A stretch of 64,000 bases of DNA, taken from the NCBI RefSeq assembly GCF_003672135.1, contig NC_039509.1:16685495-16749494 (forward strand), written 5' to 3'. Made by a program: the position numbers and the translations under genes. This document shows positions 23,960-37,100 of this stretch, piece by piece. This stretch comes from Ooceraea biroi. Lineage: Eukaryota > Arthropoda > Insecta > Hymenoptera > Formicidae. The stretch's first letter is position 1. Each line of letters starts with the position of its first letter. The notes below the pieces were generated by a model. The model was not told the origin of the DNA, searched no databases, and saw only the letters and a list, made by a program, of their open reading frames with translations.

Positions 23960-26457
23960 ATCAGAGTATATCAGGCGAGAGTGCATGGGAACTCGGTTCT
24001 GGATTACGTTTATTGGGACGAGTGCTCTGTGTACGTTCGTGGTGTCTTGAACGTTTCGCTAATGTTCCGAGAGTCTTCGGTGCTGGTGCAAGTCGAGAGA
24101 CTGACAAACTCTTTTCTCTCCCGCGATCGAATCTCCAGTGTCAGCCATGGGAATCGATGTCGACGCGCGACTGACTGAATGAGACTCTCGGCGATTCAGG
24201 TAGGTAGATCACTAAATGGACAAATCGCGCGGATTATGCGGACGATTTGGATGTTTGGACGAGATTGGTCTAGACGTCCGAGAGTGTCGTCTAGACGAGT
24301 CGCGACGTTCGGCCCAGTTTGCTCTTATTTTTAGTCCAGCCGAATTATATATCCGGCTCGCTCAAGCTGATTCAACGAAAGACGCTCAACCGGTGCTTAC
24401 GCCAGCGAGATCATTTTCTCATGCGATCCCGTGCGTTAATTTGATCCTGCTGTCTTGCACGACGGCATCGACGGACGGCAACGTCTCGTTGACGTTTCTT
24501 TTCTCGAGGTTTAAATGCGCTTTCAAAATGCAGAATCGCGATTTGGAATTTGGTCGTCTTATGTTTCACGCCCACCGAATACATTTATCTATTAATCTAA
24601 TACATTAATCTATTTCGAAGGTAAATAACTTGGATCATTCATCACAGTTATCGCTACGGATTTACGGATAAAGCGTGATAATACAATACAGATAGAATTA
24701 ACTTAGAAATAACTTCCAAAATGGCATTAGAGACTGAAGATTTATTATTCTCCCGTACCGGCATTTCTCGGAAGAAGAATTATCTCGAGGTATCGACCAG
24801 AGCATTCGATCGAGTCAAGATGAAGCGAGGATTGGCGAGAAATATCCGTGACCATCTGACAATCTGTCTACCATACGAATATGTTCACATTGCTGGACAA
24901 TGAAAAAGAATTTCGGCGACATCTGCCAATCCTCTCTTTCGAGAATGTCAACTTTCTCTCCTAGAATGGTCGTTCCGAGATCGAGATGTATCATCGAGAT
25001 TCGAAAAAGATTTGAAAAAGAAAGACTTTTATCCTGATGTTAAATCGTTAAAGTTGAATCGTATCGCATCGTTTCGCGAAACGATGCGTGGTGAGGGGGA
25101 AACGAGAACAGGTTTTAACTACTAGTAACACGATCCTAAAACACGACACTGGTCCACTGTAATCGGATTAAGTGCTTTTGATGGAATTGACCGAAACGAG
25201 ATACCGGCCTTTGTCGCGATGCTAATTAACACGTATCGCATGTCAAATATTTGCAGAAACTGCAAACGAACCACGCGAATACGCGACAAGTAAATCGGCA
25301 AACTTGAGGAGAACAACATAAAGGAAACATAAAACGAGAAATGTTTACCTTTACCTTGTAATTGGCGTATCGTATGGTACATGTCTCACCGTACACATTT
25401 ATTCAGTTATTCTCGCGGACGCGAAGAGTGTGTGCCAAGTTTAGGCAAGATGTAGCGATACGTGTTGAGAGGTGTTTCGACGGTGCTCCACAGTATGGTG
25501 CTAGCTGGAGTATAGCGGGAGAAGATGAGCAACTCTCATCGCGCGAGAATTAGTGGGCACTAATAGCGTAGTATTCAAGGATGGACCCTTAAATTAAGGT
25601 AAACCGTTTAATAACGCGTCATGCTCACGATTCTCTGCTTGCTCGACGATACCGCGGTTGATCTCGGCGGTCGCACTTCGGGACTCTGCTCGAGCAAGCA
25701 GTTAGGAGATTTTAAGTAAGACTCCTAGTCTTGTAAATACGTAGATAGATAAAAAAGAAAGAGCTATTGGCCGTGTGGAGAAAGATGCAATGAGAGTTTC
25801 AGAATCGTCGAACGCGTTTCACGCGAGACGAAAGGACATGGTTAACGTTATCGCGCGTATACCCCGCGATCGCGTAGATCGAGAAGGGTCGTCTCGCATT
25901 CGATTCTTCGAGTCATGATATCGTTAGGGAATGGAGAAATCATCTCTCTGCAATCTAAGGATGCATCGCAACGGATAACGGATCTACTCGTGTCAATCAC
26001 GCTTCGTTCTTTTTTTTCCCTCGCGTAATACGTTCTGTTAACGAATCCGTTATCTCACACGGAAATACAAGATCGATATAGAAACAAGATGTTTCGAGAA
26101 ATTAGTGATCCGCCCATTAACCGTCTGAACGATACCTGCGATTGCACGAAATTGCGCGAGATCGATGCGTCTTAGAAGCGTTTCGTGACACTCGGAAATC
26201 AACTACGTCAGGAGCATCGATCGCATGAACGTTCTCTCGCCTACCTTATCCTTTACAGCGTGCATAGCGTAACAAACGTTGATACGATAGAATCAACAAC
26301 GGGCGAAAGACGGCACCGCGATTGCGTATCGATCGTGTCGTCGAGACGCCAGTAGGAGTTGAAGCACTCCGTAAAACACACGATGTGTAAGCCAGAAGAG
26401 AGGAGACATTCGCGTGCTCTCTGTCGTGCGTTCATTTTAACGATGCGTTAATCAGCC

Positions 26458-26512
26458 GCTGGAACTGAGCTGGAACTGAGCTGGAACTGAGCTGGAACTG
26501 AGCTGGAACTGA
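26458..26512. repeat. 11-bp tandem repeat (GCTGGAACTGA), five copies
   Basis: Five perfect 11-bp copies in a row. Because 11 is not a multiple of 3, the array rotates through all frames, so it is not a coding repeat. Perfect identity of the copies indicates recent expansion. Confidence 0.95.
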
Positions 26513-29500
26513 CAGGCGCGTTTGCGAAAGCTCGAAACGCGGCACGCGCGGAGCGCTCTGGGATGTATCCGACAATATATTTACATTAATCGTTAACGAT
26601 CTAGTGTGCATACTCACTCAATAGCATTTGCTCGTGTCGTCGATACCACGGGAGGAGAAGAGGCTTGGGATCGTACGCGTGCGATTCGCGTCGAATAATC
26701 TGTTCATCGACGTTGTGTCTTCGAGGATCACGCAACAGTTCTTTCGCTTGATTTTCAGATCCCCATTTTCCGAGTCTGGCGTTTTTGTGAGATTTTGTCA
26801 AGGTGACGACTTAGCGGTCCTGAATCGCGAAAAACGAGCGAAAATGTGTGCCAAACTGCAAGAAGGTCTCTCCCGTGAACAAGCGACGAATTTACATTTG
26901 CGCATCTTTTCCATTCTCTCGCGGAATTGATTCCGTAATGTTTCCCTCTAGGGGATGCTACCTAATGCGTGAGAGACGTTTCAGCGATTAAAAATTCGAC
27001 AAGTACAAGTGACGTATCCGGTGAATCGGCTAGGCCTAACTGCATTCAAACGCTTTGGTTATTTTTGCGAGTCCAAGTCCACTTGAAATATCGCGTTTTC
27101 TCCTGATCGGAACAATCTGATTTGTGCTGCACGAACGAAATCAATTCCCGGGCAATGATGCCGTGATTCGGACGAATCGCCACGCGTTGACTCGAGGCTC
27201 AAGCTCGCAAAATGAAGGCGCGGAGGGTCGGCAATCGACGATGCGACGACAGGAGTCATCCTTGGCTCACGTAGACGAAGGGTGATACGTTCTTCTTTTT
27301 TAAGTAAATTGTGATAGATGCGCGTAGGCCATAAGATCAATTCGAGCGACTATAGTGATACAACTACTGACTATACTATTGTAAGATTTCAATTCTCTCA
27401 GCTATGATGCCGATGAGCGGGCAAGTTTGTGCAGAGCGTGCGTGCAGTAGTTTGCCGTAAAACCAATCGTTTAACGCATCGCAGCTGGAAGCGACAAGAG
27501 CTTTTCTCGGCGATTTTGCGGCGGATTCGGAGTCGCGCACTGTTGTACTTGTTTCATTGTTATTGATAGTTGTTAATTAACTGGCATCGCTCGTGCGGAA
27601 CGAAATGTTTTTGGGAAACTCTTAACTCAAAAAGGCACAAAGAGCGACTCAACGGCGAATTAAATGAACTTTGTTGCCAATTACCTGTGATCCTTCAGAT
27701 ACGAATAATTTCGTTTACGAGCGATCGAGTATCTGCGCCAATAACGAGCCGGCAAACGGATGAATCGCGCTTGTCCAACTTGGCCATCCATAGGCGTCAC
27801 GCGTAAATTAGAAATGTAACAACGCGATTCGTAGATGCGTCGTCCTGTCGAGTCGATCCCGACGGAAGAAGACTCGAGCAAACGACGATATGTTTTTCGC
27901 GATATATTTACGACATATATATATATACACCTAAGTAATAGCTAAGGCGCAATTTAGGATAGGTCAAGATGAGTTTTACTCACGATCAGAGCGGTTGATT
28001 ATAAAGAGGCTGATTAAGTTTAGATATCGTTCCATCGTCTACTCGATACATTTGATAAGTAACGCAGCTGACAGCGCTCGTCTAGTAGAGAGACACGGGC
28101 TATTATTGATATATCACTATTATAGTTGTAACTTTAGGCGTAATGTGTCGATCGATAGGCGCGTTTCACGCGATCTCGACGCCGTTACGACGAAGAAAAC
28201 GGATGAAAAGGAACGGATAAAATCGCTTCTTCACTGTCACGAGATGAGATTGCAAAAATACAGGAAAAAAAGAATGTAGATGTAGGAAAATATTATTATT
28301 TTCATCCGTTTGTTTCCTCGATGAACGAATGTTGTAACGTTATGAAAATGTCGGAGGAACGTTGGGATTAGACGTGGCTGCGATGGCGATGTGATTGACT
28401 CGTGTATGTTTGAACAGGAAATGCTTGTTGCATTTTAATGTCTTTACTTGAACGGAATTATTCATGAAATTGCGTTACAACGAACTCTTCAACCTTACGT
28501 GACGCGCGTTCTTATGGAGTTTGTTGCAACGGGATTCAACTTGTTGTGATCGTTGCAATCGGTGGCAAGCCGGGAACCCATCGGTCGCAACAGCAGTACG
28601 CCAGAGCCAGGTTTTATACGTTTATACTAGCGGTGCGGTAGCAATAAAAGAGCAGCTTACGGCCTATACGTAGGGATATGAGGAATGAAAATATCAAATC
28701 CAGAATACCGATCGTCAATCGAGAGAATTATGAACCCATTCGTAAAGACGGAAAATCTTTTTATACTTATCTCGCGTGGTTGTCGCGTAATGCGCTTCGA
28801 ATTTGAATGAGAAATCTCTACGTAATCAGAGCTTCGCCAAACCGCTGTTTCTCGTGATGGTTTCTATCGTGGAATGGCGATAGGACGGCGTCGTGTGTGT
28901 GTGCGTATGCGCGCGCGCATCGCAATACAAACGTCAAGGAGGAACGCATGAGTCTCCCCTTTTTATTAAGGCATTTTATTGGAAACATAATCCAAGTCCC
29001 AGATTAGTGTAGTGAGAACGTTATACGGCTGCAGCATCGATATCATCGTTATCTCTATCACTCTACAATCTACTATCATCAGGTTACTATTACCGTCATC
29101 GATGCGACTCGACGATGAAAATAGTGCTATACTCGATATGCTATTTTCTCGATGTCCTACGTCTGATTGTGTACTGATCACATTGTATCACATATAAGCA
29201 ACTAAAATTTCACTCGAATAAAATTCCTTTTCATATCCCACGTTCTTCGACGACACACCCACTCCCGATTATCTACGCGAGGATCTACCACGAGGAGTAA
29301 AGAGAAGTATGTTTCTAGCGCGTTCCATCGTATGTAACAATAGACTAATAACGATTAATAAAGCAGATTCTTCCATTCTTCATTTTATTTCGCGAAAACA
29401 CGAGAATTTTGACAGACGCGTCTGCATCTGCGTCTTGTAGAAAATTTTATTCTCCAATTTTCCAAAGTTGGATGCTTTTCTCTCTCTCGAAAAAGTCACA

Positions 29501-32500
29501 TTTTGAGATGAATGCCCGCGATATATAGTCCTCGTGATCCTTGCGTTGGCGATATTTTGTGGTAAAATGCACGATTTTTCGAAAGATACCCCAACACACG
29601 TATATACAAGCACTTGCCACGGGAGACGAGTAGAGACTAGTGACGAGTCTAGGATTTACGCGTTGATCGGTATTTATGGCGAATCTATCACAAGTTGACA
29701 AGTTTAAGCGAGCGATCGGCTGAAAAATCGTGAAACCTCCAACAGAAATGTTTTCTCGCCAAGCACTCGTGTATGTGTACATTCTCTATTGAAAAAGAGA
29801 CCCACTGCAAGAACAATGTTGTACTCGAAAGAGTACATAATAAACATACACATACGCGCATCTCTATTTATTTCTGTACATTATTTTATGAAATAAATAC
29901 GCATCTTTTACATCCTCAAGCAGTGTTACTATATATATATATATATACGCATGTTCTTCCCGCAATCGGATAATACGCAATCTTTCATCTGAATTTATTC
30001 GACTGAATGAACCAACAGTCTGATCATCGTCTTTGAACTTTGGATGCAATTCCGGGTGAGTATCAGCGCACACTGTCACCTACATAATATTTTTTTTATT
30101 GTCCTCTTATAACGTACAATTAACAACTGTAGAGCTCTTTCTCTTGTTCCATCTTTTTTTCATTCCTTCTTCATACAATGTGCTTGGCCACGTGCCAGCA
30201 ATTAGGTTTTAAAAAGACACATTAGTCTCGAGAATTAATATATATAAATAATCGAATTTTTACAGTGGAGATGTACAATTCGATAGCTGAGAGTAGTACT
30301 AGCAAACTTACGAGAACGTCCGCGACCGAACGATCGAAGAGGTGGACGTTCGATCAAAAGTATCGTAGTTACAATGTGCGAGAAAGAGAGAGATAAACAA
30401 TGGAAATTTTACAGAGTATATCGTAACATTGTAAGTAGAGAAATAGTTGTCGCGGATTCGCAAGACGAGAGGGATGTAGATAAGATCTCGAATATACACG
30501 CGTGTCATACGTGTCAACACGTTTGTTAGGTACATTTCGCTAATGCTCCTTATACACGTTACAAGTACGCATCACAGATATGTCGTTGTTCATGGAACGA
30601 ACGAAAAAGCGAACGACAATAATGAGAATCGACTGTAAATGTATGTTTGATTCTTCCAAGAGTGAATGCGCGTCAGCAGCAGCGGTTTGTCCGATTTTCA
30701 AAGATTCAAAGAAGAAGGAAGGATGCAATTCTGTAAAAAAGTGCATTTCAAAATGTCATAAATGGGTCCTGATTACTCGCTTTCAACGATTAAAGTAAAG
30801 CGTTCGATTGACTTGTCACGACTGTTTTTACATTTACGGAAACAAAATTAAAACTGTTGCTGTGCGTAAACGTTTACGCGTAACGGGTTGTAAAAGTTCG
30901 TGAAACGCGTGATCCGCGGGAATCGCGTCAAGATAAATTCACGCTTCGCCGTACTCTGCTACCGATGCTCATTCTCTTGGAACGGCCTTATACTTAATCG
31001 CGGGCACATAACAGATAATTAAAAATACAAAAGTCGATATATCGGCGTATATTGCGAGTAAGACGAGTATGTTTTGTTGCTAACGAGCAGAGGAAGCTGC
31101 AAAATAAAGCGTTATTAAAGCAACGATAAAAAGACTACGGAACACGAAACAAAACGGTTTGACACTAATGTGCCGACTCTCATTTATATTATAAATAATG
31201 TATATATAAAGCATCATAAAATAAAGGCAAATACATTATAAAGCAACCGCAAAAATTTGATGGAACCCTTACAGCACGCGGAAGCTTGCAGCAACTATAA
31301 CGTATGTTGCGATATATTGCTGCAAGCTACTCTTCTTTGCTACAGGGGGGTAACGATCTCGTCGCGATCCGTTATGGTCTGCGAGAATCGATTCTGGGCT
31401 TTGTAACTCCTTTGTACCGGTAAGGAGATGAACGACCAAGGCAAATCGTACGGCACGGCGCATCGGCTAGCAACAATTTTACACAGAGAGAATCGTTAAC
31501 GAACATCGTGTCACGTTAATAGCAAACATTGCCATACTTGTGTATCGAGCAATTGGAATGTACGCGTATTCGTACTACCATCCAAAGTTTTCTTGTACTT
31601 TCTCGCTTTCTATCGTTTCGATAGAATTTGCAACAGATCCGATATATACTAGTCGGACCAGAGCCGAGTATGGTATTTTTGCGATTATTTACGTGAATGT
31701 CAATATCCTCGAGAACAATTCTCTCCGTGTATAACGAACATGTATCGTACAACTATACATATTATACAGCTTTGCTGTCTACGCAATAATAGAATATTAA
31801 TACTAATATGCATAACGAACAGGATATAACGTGGACGCTCAGGGCTGGGCAGTACTTGAAACATACATACATGTATATACGGTTGTTACGCTCGACGTAA
31901 ATGACACGGAACAAAATGTGTAAACGATCGATTTTGTGTACACAACATTTCGTTTATCTTCTGATTCACGAAATTTAAACATTGTCAACAAGTGGTTGGT
32001 ATTTCATGCTTGTTCCATTGAAATGCATTTAAACAATATTTTGCCCAACCCTGTGACGGTGGACAAAATGTCGTTAGTTGTCGTCATGTATCCGTCTCGT
32101 CGAGTCTGATATAGTTTATCATATGTAATCGATCGGTGATTAATAATTTCTTTTAAAGTGATACAATCTTTTTTTTTCTTTTCTTCCTTTTTTTACGTTT
32201 ATAATACTCGCTGTGTTCTTTTCATATGTTCTTATCTTTTGCGCGATTAATTGTGCGTAAAACATGAAATTGCTTAAATACGCGTAAGTATGCATGCGTA
32301 TACGAATATTAAATATGTCAATTTAACACTTGAACATTGATTACGTAATAATTTTTACATGATAGAAATTTGTCCGCTTATCGCTCGTGAATTGGCTGAC
32401 AATTTTGACAAGAATATAAACTCATAGACAACTTATATTGGTTCGTCTTCTCTGTTTTCCGATATCACACGAATATTGGTACGAATGTTAGCCGAATATT

Positions 32501-33341
32501 TTCCTTTCTTACAAGTTTTCATGTTCCAGAGATGCTTACTCGAAAAATAATTTGTCAAATGACATCTATTAAGGTGTGTCATCTTTATTCTCTTCTTCTC
32601 ATTCTTGTAACTTGCATGTTGTGTATGTAACCCCCCGCCCACGTTACGGATAACAATTAAACGGAAACGCCGCTAATTCTTTGACTATATATATGTATAT
32701 AATATGTATATATGTGTATATATGTGTATATATGTGTATATATGTGGAATGTGCTACCGAATTGTGTTAAGAGTGCTAATACATAGATCTCACACTCCGA
32801 TAAATACGCGCAGCATATCTAACTTTACAATTCCTTTTGGAACCCCATCCGAACAAACCTCGCACTAAACCACGTAAACTGCAAATAGGTCCGTTAACAG
32901 ATTTCATATCTAAATCTCGATATAAAGACCCTACGCAAAACGATCGAAAAGAAACGAATTCTTGTTCGCAATGTCATGCGTTTAAACGAAGGGCTGCAGA
33001 AATTAAATTTCTAGAGAAAACTACACGAATTGGTAGTCGATTGCACCACAGTCTCGATATAACTTTCTTTCATCAGTTCCTGGCTTTCTACCATAATTGA
33101 AATTATTATAATTTATATATATCTGGAATGCATACGAATATAGCGTACGGATAAGAAATTTCTTACACAAGTCGTGAGAATAACAGCTAGCAATAAAATA
33201 ATAGGATCTCTGGGACAGAAAAGATTCAAGGAATGTTCTTCAAACTCCACGTTAATCGAGAATGGTGCAAATGGCCGTAGAGGATATATAATTGTGAAAA
33301 ACGTATTTTCGCGCTCGAGCGCAATTTGTAATTCTCGGTGT

Positions 33342-33342
33342 G

Positions 33343-33394
<52 letters not shown>

Positions 33395-33396
33395 TG
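33342..33396. repeat. GTGC tetranucleotide microsatellite
   Basis: About 13 copies of GTGC. It gives a Cys-Val-Arg-Ala repeat in one direction and a Thr-His-Ala-Arg repeat in the other, so the open frames spanning it are artefacts. Confidence 0.95.
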
Positions 33397-33439
33397 TGTG
33401 TGACTTTGTACTTGAATCTCACCGCACGAAACAAGTGCA

Positions 33440-33604
33440 TTAAATTTTGGCGTCGCTTCGGTACCGATACTCGTTAATTTCCTCGTGAGCTTCGGGAATC
33501 AACGCGGCGATGCGCTTCTGCGCAATGTGAGAAATTTCTCGTTGCAATATTCGATCATTATTATCAACATTTTCAAGAAAGATTGCCTTCTCCAGTATTT
33601 CGAC
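33440..33604 (-). CDS. Candidate unassigned 3' terminal exon (54 codons plus stop)
   Basis: On the minus strand a strong acceptor (ACAAAATTTTCAG, ending at 33605) is followed by a phase-0 open frame of 54 codons ending TAA (33442-33440). The frame reads like an amphipathic, protein-like helix, with stretches such as LQREISHIAQKRIAALIPEA and a polar end RYRSDAKI. I recognise no family. Exon 5 of uridine phosphorylase also ends in phase 0, so this could be an alternative last exon of that gene. It could also be the last exon of a separate gene whose other exons I cannot identify. No good donor was found in the intervening open frame (33652-33927). Confidence 0.35.
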   Translation of the reverse strand, partial: VEILEKAIFLENVDNNDRILQREISHIAQKRIAALIPEAHEEINEYRYRSDAKI

Positions 33605-33927
33605 CTGAAAAATTTTGTTAAACGGTAAAAATTTCAACAACAGAGGGATTTTTAACAACTTTGACAAAAATTTTCAACATTTTCTTCTTTTTTTTTGTAC
33701 GTTCCGAGAGCCGCTGGAAATCCTTTTGTGACGCTTTCGATCGCTTCAGATTGCTCAAATCTGTAAATTCTGCTGTAAATTTGCCGTTTAATATCGCTCT
33801 TTACGCGATCTTCCTCGGAAATAAATAAAATCTTTGCAAAGAGAAATAAACGGTCCGTACAGCGTGCACAAGTTGATTTAAACGCCGCGCCGATCCCGAA
33901 ACCGAGCCGCAAAGCTCGTTTCACGAC

Positions 33928-34110
33928 TTAATCGTAATTCTCAGATTCCTGCTGTACCAGTTTGAAACGGCGCGGGCTCTTGACGTACATGGAGCCGTGA
34001 CCTTCCAGGGAGAGACGGCCCTTCCGCTGGAGGTACGTGGTGATGTAACGAGCGACCAACGTCTGCGGTCGCAGCTGCCATTCCTCCAACACCTCCTTGG
34101 GTGCTAGAAC
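33928..34110 (-). CDS. UPP1: Uridine phosphorylase coding exon 6 (last)
   Basis: Acceptor CTTTGCAAAG, phase 0, 60 codons plus TAA (33930-33928). It carries the family's C-terminal helix (PKEVLEEWQLRPQTLVARYI) and a basic tail. The same frame stays open for a further 91 codons after the stop. Confidence 0.93.
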   Translation of the reverse strand, partial: VLAPKEVLEEWQLRPQTLVARYITTYLQRKGRLSLEGHGSMYVKSPRRFKLVQQESENYD

Positions 34111-37100
34111 CTTTGCAAAGTATAAAGATCGACCATCAAATACAACGTTTTTAACATGATATTATTATACATTATGTTATATGTGCCATAAAGTAACGTG
34201 TCGCGAATATGCGCGATTCTCGCTGCTTTGCTCGACCCCATCCTTTCTTAAGGATGTCTCAACGAGACGCATTTGTGCATACCCGCGATATACCTCGCGC
34301 TGTTGAAAATAAATATACGTCAATTTATACCTGATCGCCTTTGAGTCGGTCCAACAATGTTACGCACACGACAGCAGATTGGATGCCGGCGTGATGCGTC
34401 AGAGCGGCAAAGCACAGACTCTCCATCTCAATGTTCACTACTCCGGCCTTCTGCAGCTTCGTCAGGTACTCCATCTTGTCGGTTTCCGTAAACTCGCAGA
34501 ACGCGCCATCCAAACGACCCTGACCCTCGTAAAAGTCGTTTGAGCACATGGTCTTGCCGATTACGGTGTCGTAGGGATCGTCGCGATGCGCCAGACCCTT
34601 CAAGTCACGGGCCAGCTGCCGATCGAGTTTGGCTGGTCGGCGCACCAATTTTCCGAGCACCATCTGCAAAGAGACGTTTGCTCGAACGTTCAATCTCCAT
34701 CTTTTACCATGTACTACAGCTGACGCTGATTATGTAGCTACTTGTTTATGGCCACTGACCAATTCCATGTAAGGCCTCATCATCTCGTCCACGGCCTCCT
34801 CCGAGATAATGACCGTGCCACCTTCGTGGCCGACACCGCCGCAGGTGCCGATCCTGATGAAGACGGGATCCTTCACTTTCGCATGGTACATCAGCTTGAT
34901 GATTTCGTGCAGTAGGATGCTAACTGAAGGTATACCCATCCCGTGCTGAACAACAGTCGATCGTTATTATCATTAGCAAAACTCTTACTCGAAATACACG
35001 GAATATACGAATTGTGCCAATCTATCAAACCGGGATACGCTTTTAACGAAGTATTCGCCATAATGCCGCGATTTCTACAACAACTTTCATGCGTGGACGC
35101 GAATGCGTCCATCTCATTAACTAAAGCGTACTAAACGAGCCGATATTTATGCAAAGGGAAATCTACTTGACACCGTTGCTCGAGCATTCCACCATCCGGT
35201 GGAGTGGAATTCGGTCAAATCGGCCAGGAATTACGCTGGCAGACAGTACGCGAGAGTTGTTCCGTGGCGGAATCTCGAAAGGAAGAGCTTACCATCTGCT
35301 CGACAATTATTAATCGGCAAGTATCGAGCAGCGAAATAAGATGGTTCCGCGTCGAGAGACCGCTCGAACCTCGTAAAAAAGACTCACGCTGATAGAGAGA
35401 ACCGGGCCGACTTTGTACATGGAATAGCGATAAGAATTCTGAGTGATGTCTAAAAGGGTCGTTCCCGCTGGCAGCTTGTGACCAATCTCCTTCATGATAT
35501 AGTTTGCAAAGTGTTCCATTCTCTTTGGCGTTCCACCCATGCAGACAAACTGCAACGATAAAAGGATGCATTCGAGATACGTATCTCGAGAAATTGATCG
35601 AGGGGAACGGAAAAAGGAAGTAAGGCGCAGTTATTAATTTCGTTGAGAGACAATAAACTAAAGTGAAAAGTCGGTTTCTCACTTCTCGGACGTACCACGT
35701 TTGAACGTCACTTGGTGGAGATCATCGGCTACGCTGGTAAAAATAAACAGCCGCGGTCGGTGGTGTAGTAATTGCACGTGATTGAGATGGATTTCGCACG
35801 ATTTATCGCGACGCGTTGGCCGATATTCCCAATCCGCTTCGAGAACGCCGAGTGCAAAGGACAAGGCAAATGTATAACGATTGATTATTCAAACGGACGA
35901 TGTCAGACGAGCGGGTCTTGTCGGCGAGCGTCGAAACCCCGATTATCTATGGACGTAACGCGTAACATCTTACGTCGTAACGTGTTATGCGTTTCAGAGA
36001 GAAATTAGTGTAAATCAGTCTGTGACTTGCCTTGACGTCGCCAAACATCTCGACGAGATCGTGGGAGCCGCTGCCGAGAGCGAGATGGTACAGTATATCC
36101 TGATCCATGAGTTCGATATTGGGATTTCGCAGTCGTACGGAGCCATCGCTGTACCTGAGAAAAATCGAGACTACTTTGATACTCTTATATTTAATTCCTA
36201 CGATAGGAAAGATCGCGCTTGACAAGTATCACACTCTATCGCAATGCCCGTGATAATAAAACTTTTTGATTATCGCGCATGGTGAAACACGCGCGCCCGA
36301 GGGACGGAGGAAGCTCCGCGATTATTAAATTGCGGTGATGGCCTTTGACATCGTCACTTTGTTGCGCACAACTTTCTTAATTCTACGATGGATTAGCGAA
36401 ACGTCCAACGATTTCAACGTTTTCAACGACAATACGCGTTTTGTTTCTTGAACCAACGATCAAAAAAGTTGAAAGATAGTCATTTTGTTTGTTCCGCGTC
36501 AAGAGTAAATAGTGATAGTTAATCTTGATAGTATAAATATAGATACAGTATAGATACAGTATAGAATACAGCTAATATCGAAATTTAAAAGAATGTCCGA
36601 TCGATGCGACGATGGACTTTCATATCTGCACGCTAATCTGTTATTCGATCGAGCGATTGTGCGAATCGCTCTCCAAACAACCAATTACTTTGTCCCGTAT
36701 CATGTAAAAGGGAGAAAAAAGCACGATAACTGATCTTCTTTTCTGTTGCATCGTCGAAAAAATGTCTTGGAATCGCGCGAAAGAAGATGCGCCGAGAGAG
36801 ATGTAAAAACGCGAGGGATAAAACGACGTATCTAATCCGACACAGACGCGTCGTAACCGCATCTTTTATATAACTGGCGCACAACGGTAACGCGTAATCC
36901 CGTTTCGAGAAATCGTTTTGCTCGTTCGTTATCGAGCAATGGACAAGTTTCCCGATAAAATGCGTTTTTCTTCTTTTCCTTTTCGTCTCGTACCTGTACC
37001 TAATGTTGCTTTTGCTTTGCACCACGGACGGACGGGTGCTGGTAATTTTCTTTCCATCTTGAAAGAGAACTCCTTTGTCGTTTCCTGTCATCCGAATAAC

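Larger units (their letters stand above)
23468..33439. other. Gene-free 10-kb interval
   Basis: It lies between the 3' end of the plus-strand membrane-protein gene and the minus-strand uridine phosphorylase region. I see no exon with family similarity. It holds a five-copy 11-bp tandem array (26458-26512), TA-rich and TATATGTG-type arrays (29931-29950, 32694-32745), a GTGC array (33342-33396), and two weak open frames discussed separately (30580-30798, 32804-33100). Long 3' UTR or distant regulatory sequence may be present but cannot be recognised. Confidence 0.5.

Noticed and set aside
33342..33396. Possible coding tandem repeat (Cys-Val-Arg-Ala)
   Set aside because: Pure GTGC microsatellite; open in all frames by composition.
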